The notes under the pieces are model-generated. The model was not told where the DNA came from. It made no database searches and was given only the letters and a program-made list of their open reading frames with translations. DNA of 64,000 nucleotides from the NCBI GenBank assembly GCA_030682575.1, contig JAUXNX010000016.1:186001-250000 (forward strand), given 5' to 3'. This DNA is from Gammaproteobacteria bacterium (GTDB lineage Bacteria; Pseudomonadota; Gammaproteobacteria; Pseudomonadales; Pseudohongiellaceae). The position numbers and the translations under genes are program-made. Shown here one piece after another: positions 41,468-48,906 of the stretch (position 1 is its first letter; the number at the start of each line of letters is the position of its first letter).

Positions 41468-41922
41468 GCTGATGCACCCCTCGCGCGCGTCTGGCGCACT
41501 GCCACAAAACCGAAATATGCGGCCGATCTTGTCTCTGAGTTGCTTCTGCCGCGCCACCCGGTCAGGCGTTCAAAAAGTTCTTTTTTCTTCGCCCAGTTCG
41601 CTCCAGTTGGCTTATGAAGCACATATGGGATGCCACAATCATCCAGTTCACGCATAACCTCTGTTTGGGCCTGTTGACATCGACCAATGCTGACACCTAC
41701 AGCGGCATGAGCTGCCTTGCTTGGTTTGGCATGGGCGGCGTAAACAAAGTTCTGTGCCAGTACGTCCTCGATGCTGAAACGCAGTGGCCGGGTCTGCTGG
41801 GCGATCCATCGGCGTAATGCAGGGAGATTGAGCATCAGCAGCTCGGTCAGCACGCCATCCACGTATACGGCCACACCATGCTCTTTGCTGTCCGGGTCCA
41901 GACCCACCACGATCTCGCTCAT
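41464..41922 (-). CDS. RuvC-like Holliday junction resolvase
   Basis: A 152-residue protein with the RNase H-like nuclease pattern: IVVGLDPDSKEHGVAVYVDG (first Asp), RFSIEDVLAQNF (Glu), and SNSETRSAAYFGF near the end in place of the usual acidic D..DA motif. Family members cut branched DNA made during phage replication. It overlaps genes on both sides by 4 bp. Confidence 0.7.
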   Translation of the reverse strand: MSEIVVGLDPDSKEHGVAVYVDGVLTELLMLNLPALRRWIAQQTRPLRFSIEDVLAQNFVYAAHAKPSKAAHAAVGVSIGRCQQAQTEVMRELDDCGIPYVLHKPTGANWAKKKELFERLTGWRGRSNSETRSAAYFGFVAVRQTRARGASA

Positions 41923-42218
41923 CGCTGGCCACTCCCACCACGATAGTCTGCGCAGGCTTTTGAGCTATTGCGCTTATACCTGTTCCGGTGAGAGCGCAGC
42001 GACCTCACCATTCTGCGGTCGCTTTCCTTCTCTCGCGTCGATTCCCAGGGGATCAAACCAAAGCGCTTGCCCAGTCCGGCAAGCATCGGGCCATTCGTGC
42101 CCACATCACCATCAGGACCGGCTGCGTACAGAGTACGGATCGTTTTCGGCACCAAGCCAAACAGATCGCTCTGGTGAAACTGCGCATGCTCGATAATCTT
42201 CCACTGAAGCGGCGTCAT
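41919..42218 (-). CDS. hypothetical phage protein
   Basis: A 99-residue protein: MTPLQWKIIEHAQFHQSDLFGLVPKTIRTLYAAG, then a strongly basic C-terminus (SDRRMVRSLRSHRNRYKRNSS). The N-terminal part looks like a short helix-turn-helix-like fold and the basic end could bind nucleic acid. Unassigned; located between a resolvase and a DNA methyltransferase gene. Confidence 0.5.
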   Translation of the reverse strand: MTPLQWKIIEHAQFHQSDLFGLVPKTIRTLYAAGPDGDVGTNGPMLAGLGKRFGLIPWESTREKESDRRMVRSLRSHRNRYKRNSSKACADYRGGSGQR

Positions 42219-42709
42219 TAGAGTTTCAACCTTATGAACTTGCCCGGAATTTTTATCCGCCTCAGGTCAGCCGCATTGATTGCTCCGTAAGCGATCAGCA
42301 CGGACGGGGCTCCTGAGTTTGCTTTCGCGCGCGTGCCATCAACGTGATGGAAGTGAAGCCTGCCCTCAATGAACAGAACCGCGTGAGCTTCTGGCCAGAC
42401 ATGATCGAAGAACATTCGGGTCTCGGTGCGAGCGAACACCAATGCAATAGCGTTTCCGTGATCTGCACATCGAGCGAGCCACTGAGCAGCCTCCAAGCCA
42501 TACGGTGGATTGCACCAGACTCGTCCATGCCACGGCATCTGCAACCCGTTGTCGAGGATCGTGTAATGCGCTGCAGCGGTCGGCCACGGCCTGTTGATAG
42601 GCGAGCATGGATCAAGGTCGAACTCCCCGAGTGCCGCAATGATGTGGGGGGGGGTAAGCCATTCATCCTTCAGCGCAGCTGCGCTCTGGTGTGATCCCAT
42701 TCCGCTCAT
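42218..42709 (-). CDS. phage DNA N6-adenine methyltransferase
   Basis: A 163-residue protein. DEWLTPPHIIAALGEFDLDPCS and the catalytic VWCNPPYGLEAAQWLARC (NPPY), with VFARTETRMFFDHVW and AVLFIEGRLHFHH, are the standard elements of the phage Dam-like family. It methylates adenine in phage DNA, probably to escape host restriction or time replication. Confidence 0.9.
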   Translation of the reverse strand: MSGMGSHQSAAALKDEWLTPPHIIAALGEFDLDPCSPINRPWPTAAAHYTILDNGLQMPWHGRVWCNPPYGLEAAQWLARCADHGNAIALVFARTETRMFFDHVWPEAHAVLFIEGRLHFHHVDGTRAKANSGAPSVLIAYGAINAADLRRIKIPGKFIRLKL

Positions 42710-42888
42710 GCCGCAATCCCCGCACGCATAAGCGTCTCGATATTCATGTCTTCGTCATGCCAGCCGGCCATCCACCATGAGCGCGCTACACGCTGACCAG
42801 ATCCGCGAAGGTTGCAGGCGTTTCGACCGTAGTTAAATCTTCGGGCCTCACGACCGAGTTCGTAGTTTCTGGATTCGGAGGGGGTCAT
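42706..42888 (-). CDS. ribosome modulation factor/CrpP-like small protein
   Basis: A 60-residue basic protein. The spacing Y-x2-G-x2-A-x4-YGRNAC, then R-x2-W-WMAGWHDED, matches the pattern of ribosome modulation factor and the related CrpP/phage proteins. RMF dimerises ribosomes; phage relatives are mostly uncharacterised. It overlaps both neighbouring methyltransferase genes by 4 bp. Confidence 0.6.
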   Translation of the reverse strand: MTPSESRNYELGREARRFNYGRNACNLRGSGQRVARSWWMAGWHDEDMNIETLMRAGIAA

Positions 42889-44549
42889 GCCGCAGCCCTC
42901 TCGGCCACCAAAATCACCACGGAAACACTCGCTCCTGGGAACTGGTTGTCATAAGGCCCGTGCCAGTGCAGCCGGAAGCCCGGCAGTAAGTCCATGGCAG
43001 TCTTGGCGCCCGATGGGAGAATTGCCACAAGCCTGCCGTCTGCCGTCAGCATGCTTGCCGCCGCTTCCAAATGAGCGCGCCATCGGCCTTGGTCGAACGG
43101 GGGGTTCATGACGACACGGTCGAAAGTGGCGTTCTGTGTCAGGTCGGCCGCTTTCAGGAAGTCGCCCGTGAGTGCGTAGTGTCCCTTGGCGCGCAGGATC
43201 GTGGCATGCAGCTCACTAATCTCAATGCACGTCATATGGCGACAGGTTGGCACCAGGTCGGCAAGGCCTCCGGTTCCCGCGCTTGGCTCCAGGCAGGTAT
43301 GACCCGGCATGATGTCGGCAAGATCAATAACGCGCTGTGCTAACTCCCTGGGCGTCGGGTAGAACTGATGCGATTTATGATCCGGTATGCAGCCGCTGCA
43401 GACTATCTCGCCGATCACCTCGTCAGGATCGTAATCGAACTGGAAATAGCCCTTCTCGGTTTTCACGCCTCCAATTGATAACAGCACCTGTTCGGCTTCG
43501 GCAGTGACATGCTTATCGGTGCTGTGGCGGCGAAACTCCCGGGCGTTGTGAATGCGAATGAATGTATCGACTCGATAACCCTTGATCGGATTCAACTCCC
43601 TTGCCTCCTCCAGTCCGGCCAGCGCCTCAATTACCAAGAATGGCAGCGGTCTCTCCATCAGCACGAAATCTTTGATTTTGCGCTTCGGCTTTTCTCGGAA
43701 CTCGGAAGGAATGGCGGCGGGGTAAAGATTCGCCAGAATGGCGTTTAGTCGCCATGCCATTTCAGGATGCACTTCCAGGTGCGCCGTGCCTACGCCGTTG
43801 TAGATCCTCATGCGAAGATTTCCTGCATCAAGTGACACCCACTCTCCATTGCGGCGACGGATCACCTTCATGGCGGCGTCGGTGGATGTGTAATGCGGGT
43901 CATCGCGACCCATGAACTTAGCCACGATGCAGCGCAGATCGTTGATCAGGCCGGCTGTTGAGGTATTAACTGTGTCATAACTGGTGATAGCGCCAGCGAT
44001 AATCATGCGCTTGCTGAAACCTTGCGGGCAGTTGGTAACATGGGTTCGGCTGAGCCCGCGAAAGATCCCGTCCACGCGCTCCGCAAAGAATTTGCCGCGG
44101 CTTAGAAGTAGATCGCCAAGAGTTGACCGCACAGCCTCCTCTGTAAATTCAGGTATTGGCAGAACATCCCATTCGTTATTATGGCCTTTGCGCTTCTTTC
44201 CCTGGGGGTTATTGATTTGCTCAAACCATTCATCCCTGCGCTTCTGGGGCATGACATTGAGGACATCGGTCATCTTCAGAGCGCGATCCCAATATGTGGC
44301 ATTCAGTATCGGCAGCGCCTTGCTCAAGTCGAATATTGCAGATGGCTCGGGGGCGAATCTGGAAAAGCTGTCACGCGACCCTTCAATGAAATTGTTCACG
44401 GCAACCCGATAGCGGGTGTCGCTGAAGTACGACGCTATCTCTTCAACCTTGGCGCGCTCGGCCCGGTACTGTCCGACCAAACCATCCACCAAATCACTGG
44501 ACACCGGGGCGAAGAACTCTTCCGTACTTAGCAATACCGCTGCGCTCAT
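42885..44549 (-). CDS. DUF4942-methyltransferase fusion
   Basis: A 554-residue protein. Residues about 1-390 form a helical and beta domain of the DUF4942 type (GSRDSFSRFAPEPSAIFDLSKALPILNATYWDRAL, VMPQKRRDEWFEQI). Residues about 390-554 are a class I methyltransferase: FYPTPRELAQRVIDLADI, LEPSAGTGGLADLVP (SAM site) and VVMNPPFDQGRW (NPPF). It is probably a DNA adenine methyltransferase working in the replication region. Confidence 0.82.
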   Translation of the reverse strand: MSAAVLLSTEEFFAPVSSDLVDGLVGQYRAERAKVEEIASYFSDTRYRVAVNNFIEGSRDSFSRFAPEPSAIFDLSKALPILNATYWDRALKMTDVLNVMPQKRRDEWFEQINNPQGKKRKGHNNEWDVLPIPEFTEEAVRSTLGDLLLSRGKFFAERVDGIFRGLSRTHVTNCPQGFSKRMIIAGAITSYDTVNTSTAGLINDLRCIVAKFMGRDDPHYTSTDAAMKVIRRRNGEWVSLDAGNLRMRIYNGVGTAHLEVHPEMAWRLNAILANLYPAAIPSEFREKPKRKIKDFVLMERPLPFLVIEALAGLEEARELNPIKGYRVDTFIRIHNAREFRRHSTDKHVTAEAEQVLLSIGGVKTEKGYFQFDYDPDEVIGEIVCSGCIPDHKSHQFYPTPRELAQRVIDLADIMPGHTCLEPSAGTGGLADLVPTCRHMTCIEISELHATILRAKGHYALTGDFLKAADLTQNATFDRVVMNPPFDQGRWRAHLEAAASMLTADGRLVAILPSGAKTAMDLLPGFRLHWHGPYDNQFPGASVSVVILVAERAAA

Positions 44550-44929
44550 GCCGGCAACCCCTCGACATCGATGTCATAACCAGCGGCGTGGAAGACGTTG
44601 TAGCCGACAGCCCTGCTCACGGTCTTCAGATGTTCAAACTGAGCGCCATAGGCCTTCTCCCAACTGATCACACCCCTGTTGCCGTCGATACCATCCGGAC
44701 CCACATGCAGATCAAGCAGGATCGGAATAACCAGCCAGTCGGAAGGCCTCTGCCCTACTCCACGATTGATGCCAGCATCACTCATGCTGCCGCTGTGGCA
44801 GTGGTGGAGGGTTACATCACGCATGCCGGTCACAACACACGGCATCTGGCGTACTGCATCGTGATGGGCTGCAATGGCTTTACGCTCACGTAGCGGCAGG
44901 CGCTTCCAGGCTTTCGTCGATCGATTCAT
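44546..44929 (-). CDS. Ref/DUF968-like phage nuclease
   Basis: A 127-residue protein from ATG 44929; the frame is open upstream but overlaps two genes there. CVVTGMRDVTLHHCHSGSM and GVGQRPSDWLVIPILLDLHVGPDGID, with GVISWEKAYGAQFEHL, resemble the HNH-like phage nuclease families that act in recombination (Ref, YbcO). Histidines and the cysteine probably bind metal. Confidence 0.7.
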   Translation of the reverse strand: MNRSTKAWKRLPLRERKAIAAHHDAVRQMPCVVTGMRDVTLHHCHSGSMSDAGINRGVGQRPSDWLVIPILLDLHVGPDGIDGNRGVISWEKAYGAQFEHLKTVSRAVGYNVFHAAGYDIDVEGLPA

Positions 44930-45168
44930 CAGAACAGGCTCTCCTGAGCTGGCACCGGTATAAACACGACGTGTGGCCAGAGGCCTTCGCTGCAGTCCCT
45001 CGGGTCTGCTTTCTCGTCGAGAACGGCAATCTCGAGCTTCCCAACCTGGAACTGAGGCTGAGACGCAATGTTTTTCTTTGCGTCCCGCATGGCAGCATCG
45101 GTGCTCGTACCAATACCCCACACCACGCAGTCCTTTCTCTCGATGGCAGCGAACAGGCTCATGCGCAA
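44929..45168 (-). CDS. hypothetical phage protein
   Basis: A 79-residue protein; MSLFAAIERKDCVVWGIGTSTDAAMRDAKKNI suggests a small alpha/beta fold, like short phage accessory proteins. An ATG two codons later may be the true start. It overlaps the nuclease start. Confidence 0.45.
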   Translation of the reverse strand: MRMSLFAAIERKDCVVWGIGTSTDAAMRDAKKNIASQPQFQVGKLEIAVLDEKADPRDCSEGLWPHVVFIPVPAQESLF

Positions 45169-45407
45169 GCCCTCGCCTTGTAGTCGATCGGCTGCTCACG
45201 AACCGGCCTGTCAAACACCATGCCCAGCTTCTCGCCGATGGAATACAGGTAATTCGCCTGGGCCGTTGTCAGTCGGTAGTGGGATGGCCAGTTCGCAATC
45301 TTGCGGATGAATCGCTCTTCGTCACCACTGATCAGCCCGAGCTTGGCTTCGGCAGTGTTGATGATCTCGCGCTCCAACGCCTTAACACTCACGTAGTCAG
45401 ATTGCAT
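45159..45407 (-). CDS. hypothetical phage protein
   Basis: An 82-residue protein (MQSDYVSVKALEREIINTAEAKLGLISGDEERFIRKI, WPSHYRLTTAQANYLYSIGEKLG). The C-terminal part resembles the short helical motif seen in phage and plasmid proteins that follow replication genes (LT..Q..YL..I..K). No function can be given. It overlaps the next gene by 10 bp. Confidence 0.5.
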   Translation of the reverse strand: MQSDYVSVKALEREIINTAEAKLGLISGDEERFIRKIANWPSHYRLTTAQANYLYSIGEKLGMVFDRPVREQPIDYKARACA

Positions 45408-45408
45408 G

Positions 45409-46458
45409 TCAGCCCCCTGTTCCGGTCGCAGGCTCGGCCCAGCTGCGATCTGTCAGCCTGTGAAGAGCGCCCGCAACGCCTCGCTCGTTCGGTGTGCTGA
45501 TTTCTGCCGGACGCTGATTCCACATGCGCAGGGTGTTTTCGAAGAACATCGCGTTCCAGGCGTGGCGTGGCTCGTTGCGTTCGCGCCAGTACATGGCAAA
45601 CCGCGTGGCCTGATCCCAAATGAAATCCACAGCGACACCCCCGACACGCAGGCGCTGGATGGTCTCCTGATCTGGCTCCCAGCCCTCTGGCATTCGTGAT
45701 GCCGGGGTGCTGGATTTATACAGATCCCAGGTTTTAACGCATTGGCGAAGGAATGCCGCGTCGTGCGCGCCAGCGCTCTTCACGGCCCCTCGGTGATACA
45801 ACGTGAATTCAGGAATGGCGTCCTCGCAGAAAGTTCTGGGAACGCCTCTAGTGTTCGTGATCAACTCGAGAACTTGCTCGCTGGGCTTCCAGTCCTTGGT
45901 CATCTTGACCATCGCGCGATTTGGCACTTGAGAAGAAAACACATCAGCATCATAAGTATTACTACTGATGGGTTTTAATTGATGGTTAGATGGTGGTTCA
46001 TGGGCCACCTGGGTGGCACCATTATGGGTGCCAGAGCTGTGGCACCATTGTTCGGAAGACGGTGCCAAATTGGCACTATTTAATGGTGCCACGGTGGCAC
46101 CATCTTGTGCTTCCGGGCTATCCAAAGATGGTGCCAATTTGGCACCATTGTTTTCACTGACCACTGTACGCGCTTCCAGTAGATCAAAACTCTCCTCCAG
46201 CCGCAGCCGGTAGCTGTTTCTGCGCAGATTTGTCTGCACCTGCTTCGTGATTACAGAGAAGACATTAAGGTCCTTCAGCGCTGACATCTTGCGCTTGAGC
46301 GATCGCAATGGGATGCAGGTCTTCTGTTGCAGATCAGCCTGGGATGGAAAGCAAATGCCGTGATCATCCGCTCGCTCAGCCATGGCCAGCAGGATCACCT
46401 TGTAGTCCGGTGAGCACTTCACGTTGTTGAGCGCCCAGTTCACTGCCTTGATACTCAT
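45409..46458 (-). CDS. replication initiation protein (O-like, winged helix)
   Basis: A 349-residue protein. Residues 1-95 are a helix-turn-helix replication domain (ALNNVKCSPDYKVILLAMAERADDHGICFPSQADLQQKTCIPLRSLKRKMSALKDLNV). Residues about 100-150 are low-complexity (GAT/AP/NS) and are encoded by the repeats at 46014-46150. The C-terminal half (DWKPSEQVLELITNTRG, ARFAMYWRERNEPRHAWNAMFFENTLRMW-like) resembles DnaT-type DNA-binding domains. It should start phage replication and recruit host helicase. Confidence 0.75.
   Translation of the reverse strand: MSIKAVNWALNNVKCSPDYKVILLAMAERADDHGICFPSQADLQQKTCIPLRSLKRKMSALKDLNVFSVITKQVQTNLRRNSYRLRLEESFDLLEARTVVSENNGAKLAPSLDSPEAQDGATVAPLNSANLAPSSEQWCHSSGTHNGATQVAHEPPSNHQLKPISSNTYDADVFSSQVPNRAMVKMTKDWKPSEQVLELITNTRGVPRTFCEDAIPEFTLYHRGAVKSAGAHDAAFLRQCVKTWDLYKSSTPASRMPEGWEPDQETIQRLRVGGVAVDFIWDQATRFAMYWRERNEPRHAWNAMFFENTLRMWNQRPAEISTPNERGVAGALHRLTDRSWAEPATGTGG
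46014..46150. repeat. iteron cluster, putative replication origin inside the O-like gene
   Basis: Nine copies of GGTGCCA or its complement TGGCACC/TGGCACT lie in 137 bp: TGGCACCATT at 46014, GGTGCCA at 46027, TGGCACCATTG at 46040, GGTGCCA/TGGCACTATT at 46061 and 46071, ATGGTGCCA/TGGCACCAT at 46083 and 46095, ATGGTGCCA/TGGCACCATTG at 46128 and 46140. Several pair as palindromes with 3-bp spacing. Lambdoid phages have their origin iterons inside gene O, so this is the likely origin. Confidence 0.7.
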
Positions 46459-46682
46459 GCCGCCTTCCTCTTCTGCGCCACATCTTCTTCCTGATCGAGC
46501 TGGTCACGCGCCTGGTGCATGGCTGCGTGGTAGATGTGCTCCAGATCGTGACGCTTGAGCCAGTTGTACTTTTCCTGGGATTTCCAGCAGTAGTAGTAAT
46601 GCCCGCGCCTGTGCGCTCTCTGGTGCTTTACCAGCAGATCGAAAAGCTCAGTGAATACCTCTTCAGTGGATGACATTCGCAA
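46455..46682 (-). CDS. hypothetical phage protein
   Basis: A 75-residue helical, Tyr/His-rich basic protein (HQRAHRRGHYYYCWKSQEKYNWLKRHDLEHIYHAAMHQ). Overlaps the replication gene by 4 bp and the next gene by 20. No family recognised; operon position suggests an early replication-associated accessory. Confidence 0.5.
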   Translation of the reverse strand: MRMSSTEEVFTELFDLLVKHQRAHRRGHYYYCWKSQEKYNWLKRHDLEHIYHAAMHQARDQLDQEEDVAQKRKAA

Positions 46683-46995
46683 CGCCCCCCTGTATCGCCA
46701 GCACCTGGCAGACCAGCTTCATGACAGGGTCCGGGCCAGAGCGAAGCGCGGCGATCAGCTCGTCATAGGCTTCTGTGGTGAGCATCCGGAATTTGGGCAC
46801 CAGCCCATCTGTGTAGCCATCTGGAATGAATTCGAAAAGACGGAACACCACACTGGGCATGTTGATGAAGATCTGCAGCACCCGACACTGGAAGGTGTCC
46901 AGTGGGCATAGCCGAACAGCCGCCGCGAGCTGCGTCACTGGATTGCAATCTGGGCGCTCATCAATATCGAAAACTACGTCGCGGACCTGTGACAT
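46663..46995 (-). CDS. hypothetical phage protein
   Basis: A 110-residue protein (VVFDIDERPDCNPVTQLAAAVRLCPLDTFQCRVLQIF...) with several cysteines and no recognisable domain. It is the first protein gene after the tRNA gene in the leftward transcript. The 331 bases upstream of it (46996-47326) contain no gene I can support, only the inverted repeat at 47094. Confidence 0.5.
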   Translation of the reverse strand: MSQVRDVVFDIDERPDCNPVTQLAAAVRLCPLDTFQCRVLQIFINMPSVVFRLFEFIPDGYTDGLVPKFRMLTTEAYDELIAALRSGPDPVMKLVCQVLAIQGGVANVIH

Positions 46996-47093
46996 ACCCT
47001 GACTCCTGTGCGCTGCTTGTGCAGCGTTCTATGGTTTCCCGCCAGATAACCCGCTGACGGCACCGGGACAGTTCATCACCTTGCGATGCTTAT

Positions 47094-47155
47094 GCATCTG
47101 AATGACGACTGGTGCGCCCCCCTGGAACCCCAGAGGACAATCGTCATACAGATGC
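47094..47155. repeat. inverted repeat in a non-coding gap
   Basis: GCATCTG-AA-TGACGA (47094-47108) is mirrored by TCGTCA-TA-CAGATGC (47141-47155), a 13-bp paired stem with a two-base internal bulge and a 32-base loop that holds a further CTGG/CCAG pair. It lies between the tRNA gene and the next gene of the leftward transcript. It could be an RNA processing structure or a protein-binding site. Confidence 0.6.
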
Positions 47156-47326
47156 CCACTCTCTCGAATGGACAGCCGCCGAGGTTTTGCTATAACCAGA
47201 TCCCCATTTCTCCAGCCTCGGAAAGCTCAATGGTTGAGTCAGTCTCTCGGGCTCCCCGCTTCGACGGCTGACAGCCTCGGCGGATCGACACCTCTCGTCG
47301 GGTATTCCTGCCCATCTTCTGTAATT

Positions 47327-47402
47327 TGGTAGCGGGGGCAGGATTTGAACCTGCGACCTCCGGGTTATGAGCCCGGCGAGCTACCAACTGCTCCACCCCA
47401 CG
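47327..47402 (-). tRNA. initiator-type tRNA-Met (CAU)
   Basis: The complement folds as a 76-nt tRNA: acceptor CGTGGGG against CCCCGCT, D stem GAGC/GCTC, anticodon stem CCGGG/CCCGG around CTCATAA, T stem GCAGG/CCTGC, and encoded CCA. It has initiator features: a first-pair mismatch (C1 against T72), three G:C pairs next to the anticodon loop, and A11:T24. It sits inside the prophage, between the replication and immunity genes, on the leftward transcript. Confidence 0.9.
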
Positions 47403-47568
47403 CTTGTCTGTTTCACAACTCAGGTCTTTCCCCGATTATCAGCACCAGCAGTCCGCCGTATGCTGTAGTGGGAACTCTCGTACTATTCAGGTTCCCGCTG
47501 CGTTATCCGGCTTCGCTCGCGGGGCTTTACATCTTCGATGGCCTTGGCACCGGGCCAGCTTCTTGCTC

Positions 47569-47871
47569 TCAACTGCTCTGCTGAGATATCGCTCTGATCA
47601 ACTCCATCACACCGATCTGGATGGACGTTCTGCCCATTGCCGCCCACTTGAATGGCTCGGCCTTCTCGAATCTCTGCAGCTCAGCGGCCTCAGCATTGTT
47701 GTCGTGACGCCGGAACACCCGCTCTGCCGCGAACTTCTTTGCACGATGCTCAGCTTCAAGGTGAGAAACCGCCTCGGCGTGCAGATCCAGCAGCGCCTTC
47801 TCTGCCGCCTTCACCCGGCGCTTCCAGTCCACTGCGTAATCCCTACCACCCTTCCCCTCTACCATCTCCAA
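47569..47871 (-). CDS. hypothetical early phage protein
   Basis: A 100-residue basic, helical protein (YAVDWKRRVKAAEKALLDLHAEAVSHLEAEHRAKKFAAERVF), likely a coiled-coil, with a C-terminal hydrophobic segment (IQIGVMELIRAIS). It lies between cro and the tRNA gene, where lambda cII would be, but shows no CII-like helix-turn-helix. Unassigned. Confidence 0.45.
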   Translation of the reverse strand: MEMVEGKGGRDYAVDWKRRVKAAEKALLDLHAEAVSHLEAEHRAKKFAAERVFRRHDNNAEAAELQRFEKAEPFKWAAMGRTSIQIGVMELIRAISQQSS

Positions 47872-47931
47872 CCTCTACTGGATGGGTGTACACCTGTTGT
47901 TTTTACCAATTACCAATAAGCGACGAGGCGC

Positions 47932-48138
47932 TTATGCTGCAGCTGTGTCACTTGAGCGCTGTTCGTACAGAACAGGGTCGTATACCAACGCACCATTCGT
48001 CAGTCGCTCAAGCCTCATGGCCTGGGCCTCTGGAATGATGTCGCCCCACTGAGATATCGCTCCCTTGCTCAGCTTCAGAGCCTTGGCGACAAGCACCTGC
48101 TTGCCCGCGAAATGTTCGATGACCTTGTCTTTGCGCAT
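47932..48138 (-). CDS. Cro-like repressor
   Basis: A 68-residue protein. VLVAKALKLSKGAISQWGDIIPEAQAMRLERLTNGAL is the compact helix-turn-helix of phage Cro proteins, with the usual aromatic end YDPVLYEQ. It is transcribed leftward, back-to-back with the CI-type repressor, with the operators at 48162 and 48209 between them. It should repress the maintenance promoter and favour lytic growth. Confidence 0.88.
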   Translation of the reverse strand: MRKDKVIEHFAGKQVLVAKALKLSKGAISQWGDIIPEAQAMRLERLTNGALVYDPVLYEQRSSDTAAA

Positions 48139-48161
48139 GATGACCCTCTAAGTTTCGGAAA

Positions 48162-48177
48162 GTTTAGCGCAGTAAAC
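48162..48177. promoter_or_regulatory. phage operator
   Basis: GTTTAGCGCAGTAAAC, one base off the 16-bp palindrome GTTTAG-N4-CTAAAC that recurs at 48209 and 49803. It lies 23 bp upstream of cro, at the expected place for the leftward early promoter. Confidence 0.8.
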
Positions 48178-48208
48178 ATGAGCGGTAAAGCTCAATAAAC
48201 ATATAAAA

Positions 48209-48224
48209 GTTTAGAATGCTAAAC
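48209..48224. promoter_or_regulatory. phage operator overlapping the repressor start
   Basis: GTTTAGAATGCTAAAC, a full-match half-site palindrome, ends one base before ATG 48225 of the repressor gene. It contains TAGAAT (48212-48217), a good -10 placed so that transcription would begin at the ATG itself. So the repressor may control its own leaderless transcript. Confidence 0.8.
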
Positions 48225-48863
48225 ATGAACACATCGCACAAACTTAAAGACCGAATGAAAGAGCTGGGAATAAAGCCCGTTGATCTCGCGCGCGCTATAG
48301 GTGCGAGCCGGTCATCGTTGAGCCAGTGGTTGAATAGTGACGTGGAGCCCAGCGCGAAATTCATCCCTGCGCTGTGCCGCGAATTGCAGGTGTCCCCAGA
48401 GTGGATCGTTGAAACGGATTACTCAGTCAGATCGCCTGCGCCGCCTCCATACCACACCGGACCAACCCTTCGGCAAGTACCGCTGATCTCTTGGGTGGCG
48501 GCTGGCAACTGGTGCGAGTCTCCAGATCCATATCTGCCAGGAGATGCCGAGGAGTGGGTGCCATGCCCGTTCGATTTCGGGGTGGGCTCTTTTTGTCTGA
48601 GGGTAGTTGGAGATAGTATGTTTCCGGAATATCGCGAAGGGGAACTGATCCTGGTGGACCCAACAATTGAGGCCGCTCACAACGACGACGTGATTGCGAG
48701 AACGCCCGAAAGCAAGTACACGTTTAAACGTTTGCAGATCACTCCAGATGGCAGCTACTTGCTCGCACTCAACCCGGATCACCCAGAAAGAAAACTGAAG
48801 TTTCCGCCAGACAGCCACATCTGCGGAGTAATCACAGGCTCTTGGCAGCGCAGGAAAAGATGA
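48225..48863 (+). CDS. CI-type repressor with S24 autocleavage domain
   Basis: A 212-residue protein. The N-terminal helix-turn-helix spans residues about 5-60 (DLARAIGASRSSLSQWLNSD). The C-terminal LexA/S24 domain has the cleavage site in SWVAAGNW (Ala-Gly), the serine in VVGDSMFPEYREGE and the lysine in YTFKRLQ. It should keep the prophage silent and be inactivated by RecA after DNA damage. The first in-frame ATG (48216) is inside the operator; ATG 48225 is preferred. No ribosome site is visible, which fits a leaderless message. Confidence 0.92.
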   Translation: MNTSHKLKDRMKELGIKPVDLARAIGASRSSLSQWLNSDVEPSAKFIPALCRELQVSPEWIVETDYSVRSPAPPPYHTGPTLRQVPLISWVAAGNWCESPDPYLPGDAEEWVPCPFDFGVGSFCLRVVGDSMFPEYREGELILVDPTIEAAHNDDVIARTPESKYTFKRLQITPDGSYLLALNPDHPERKLKFPPDSHICGVITGSWQRRKR

Positions 48864-48906
48864 TCGCCGGAGCAAATTTCGTAATGCACATATGGAGGGA
48901 TAAATA

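Noticed and set aside
46014-46150. Possible CRISPR array
   Set aside because: Units are 7-10 bp in both orientations with irregular spacing inside a gene, which suits iterons and not CRISPR repeats. No other array-like structure was seen.
47190-47396. Open frame over the initiator tRNA
   Set aside because: Its sequence (HNPEVAGSNPAPATK) is the usual translation of a tRNA gene and not a protein.
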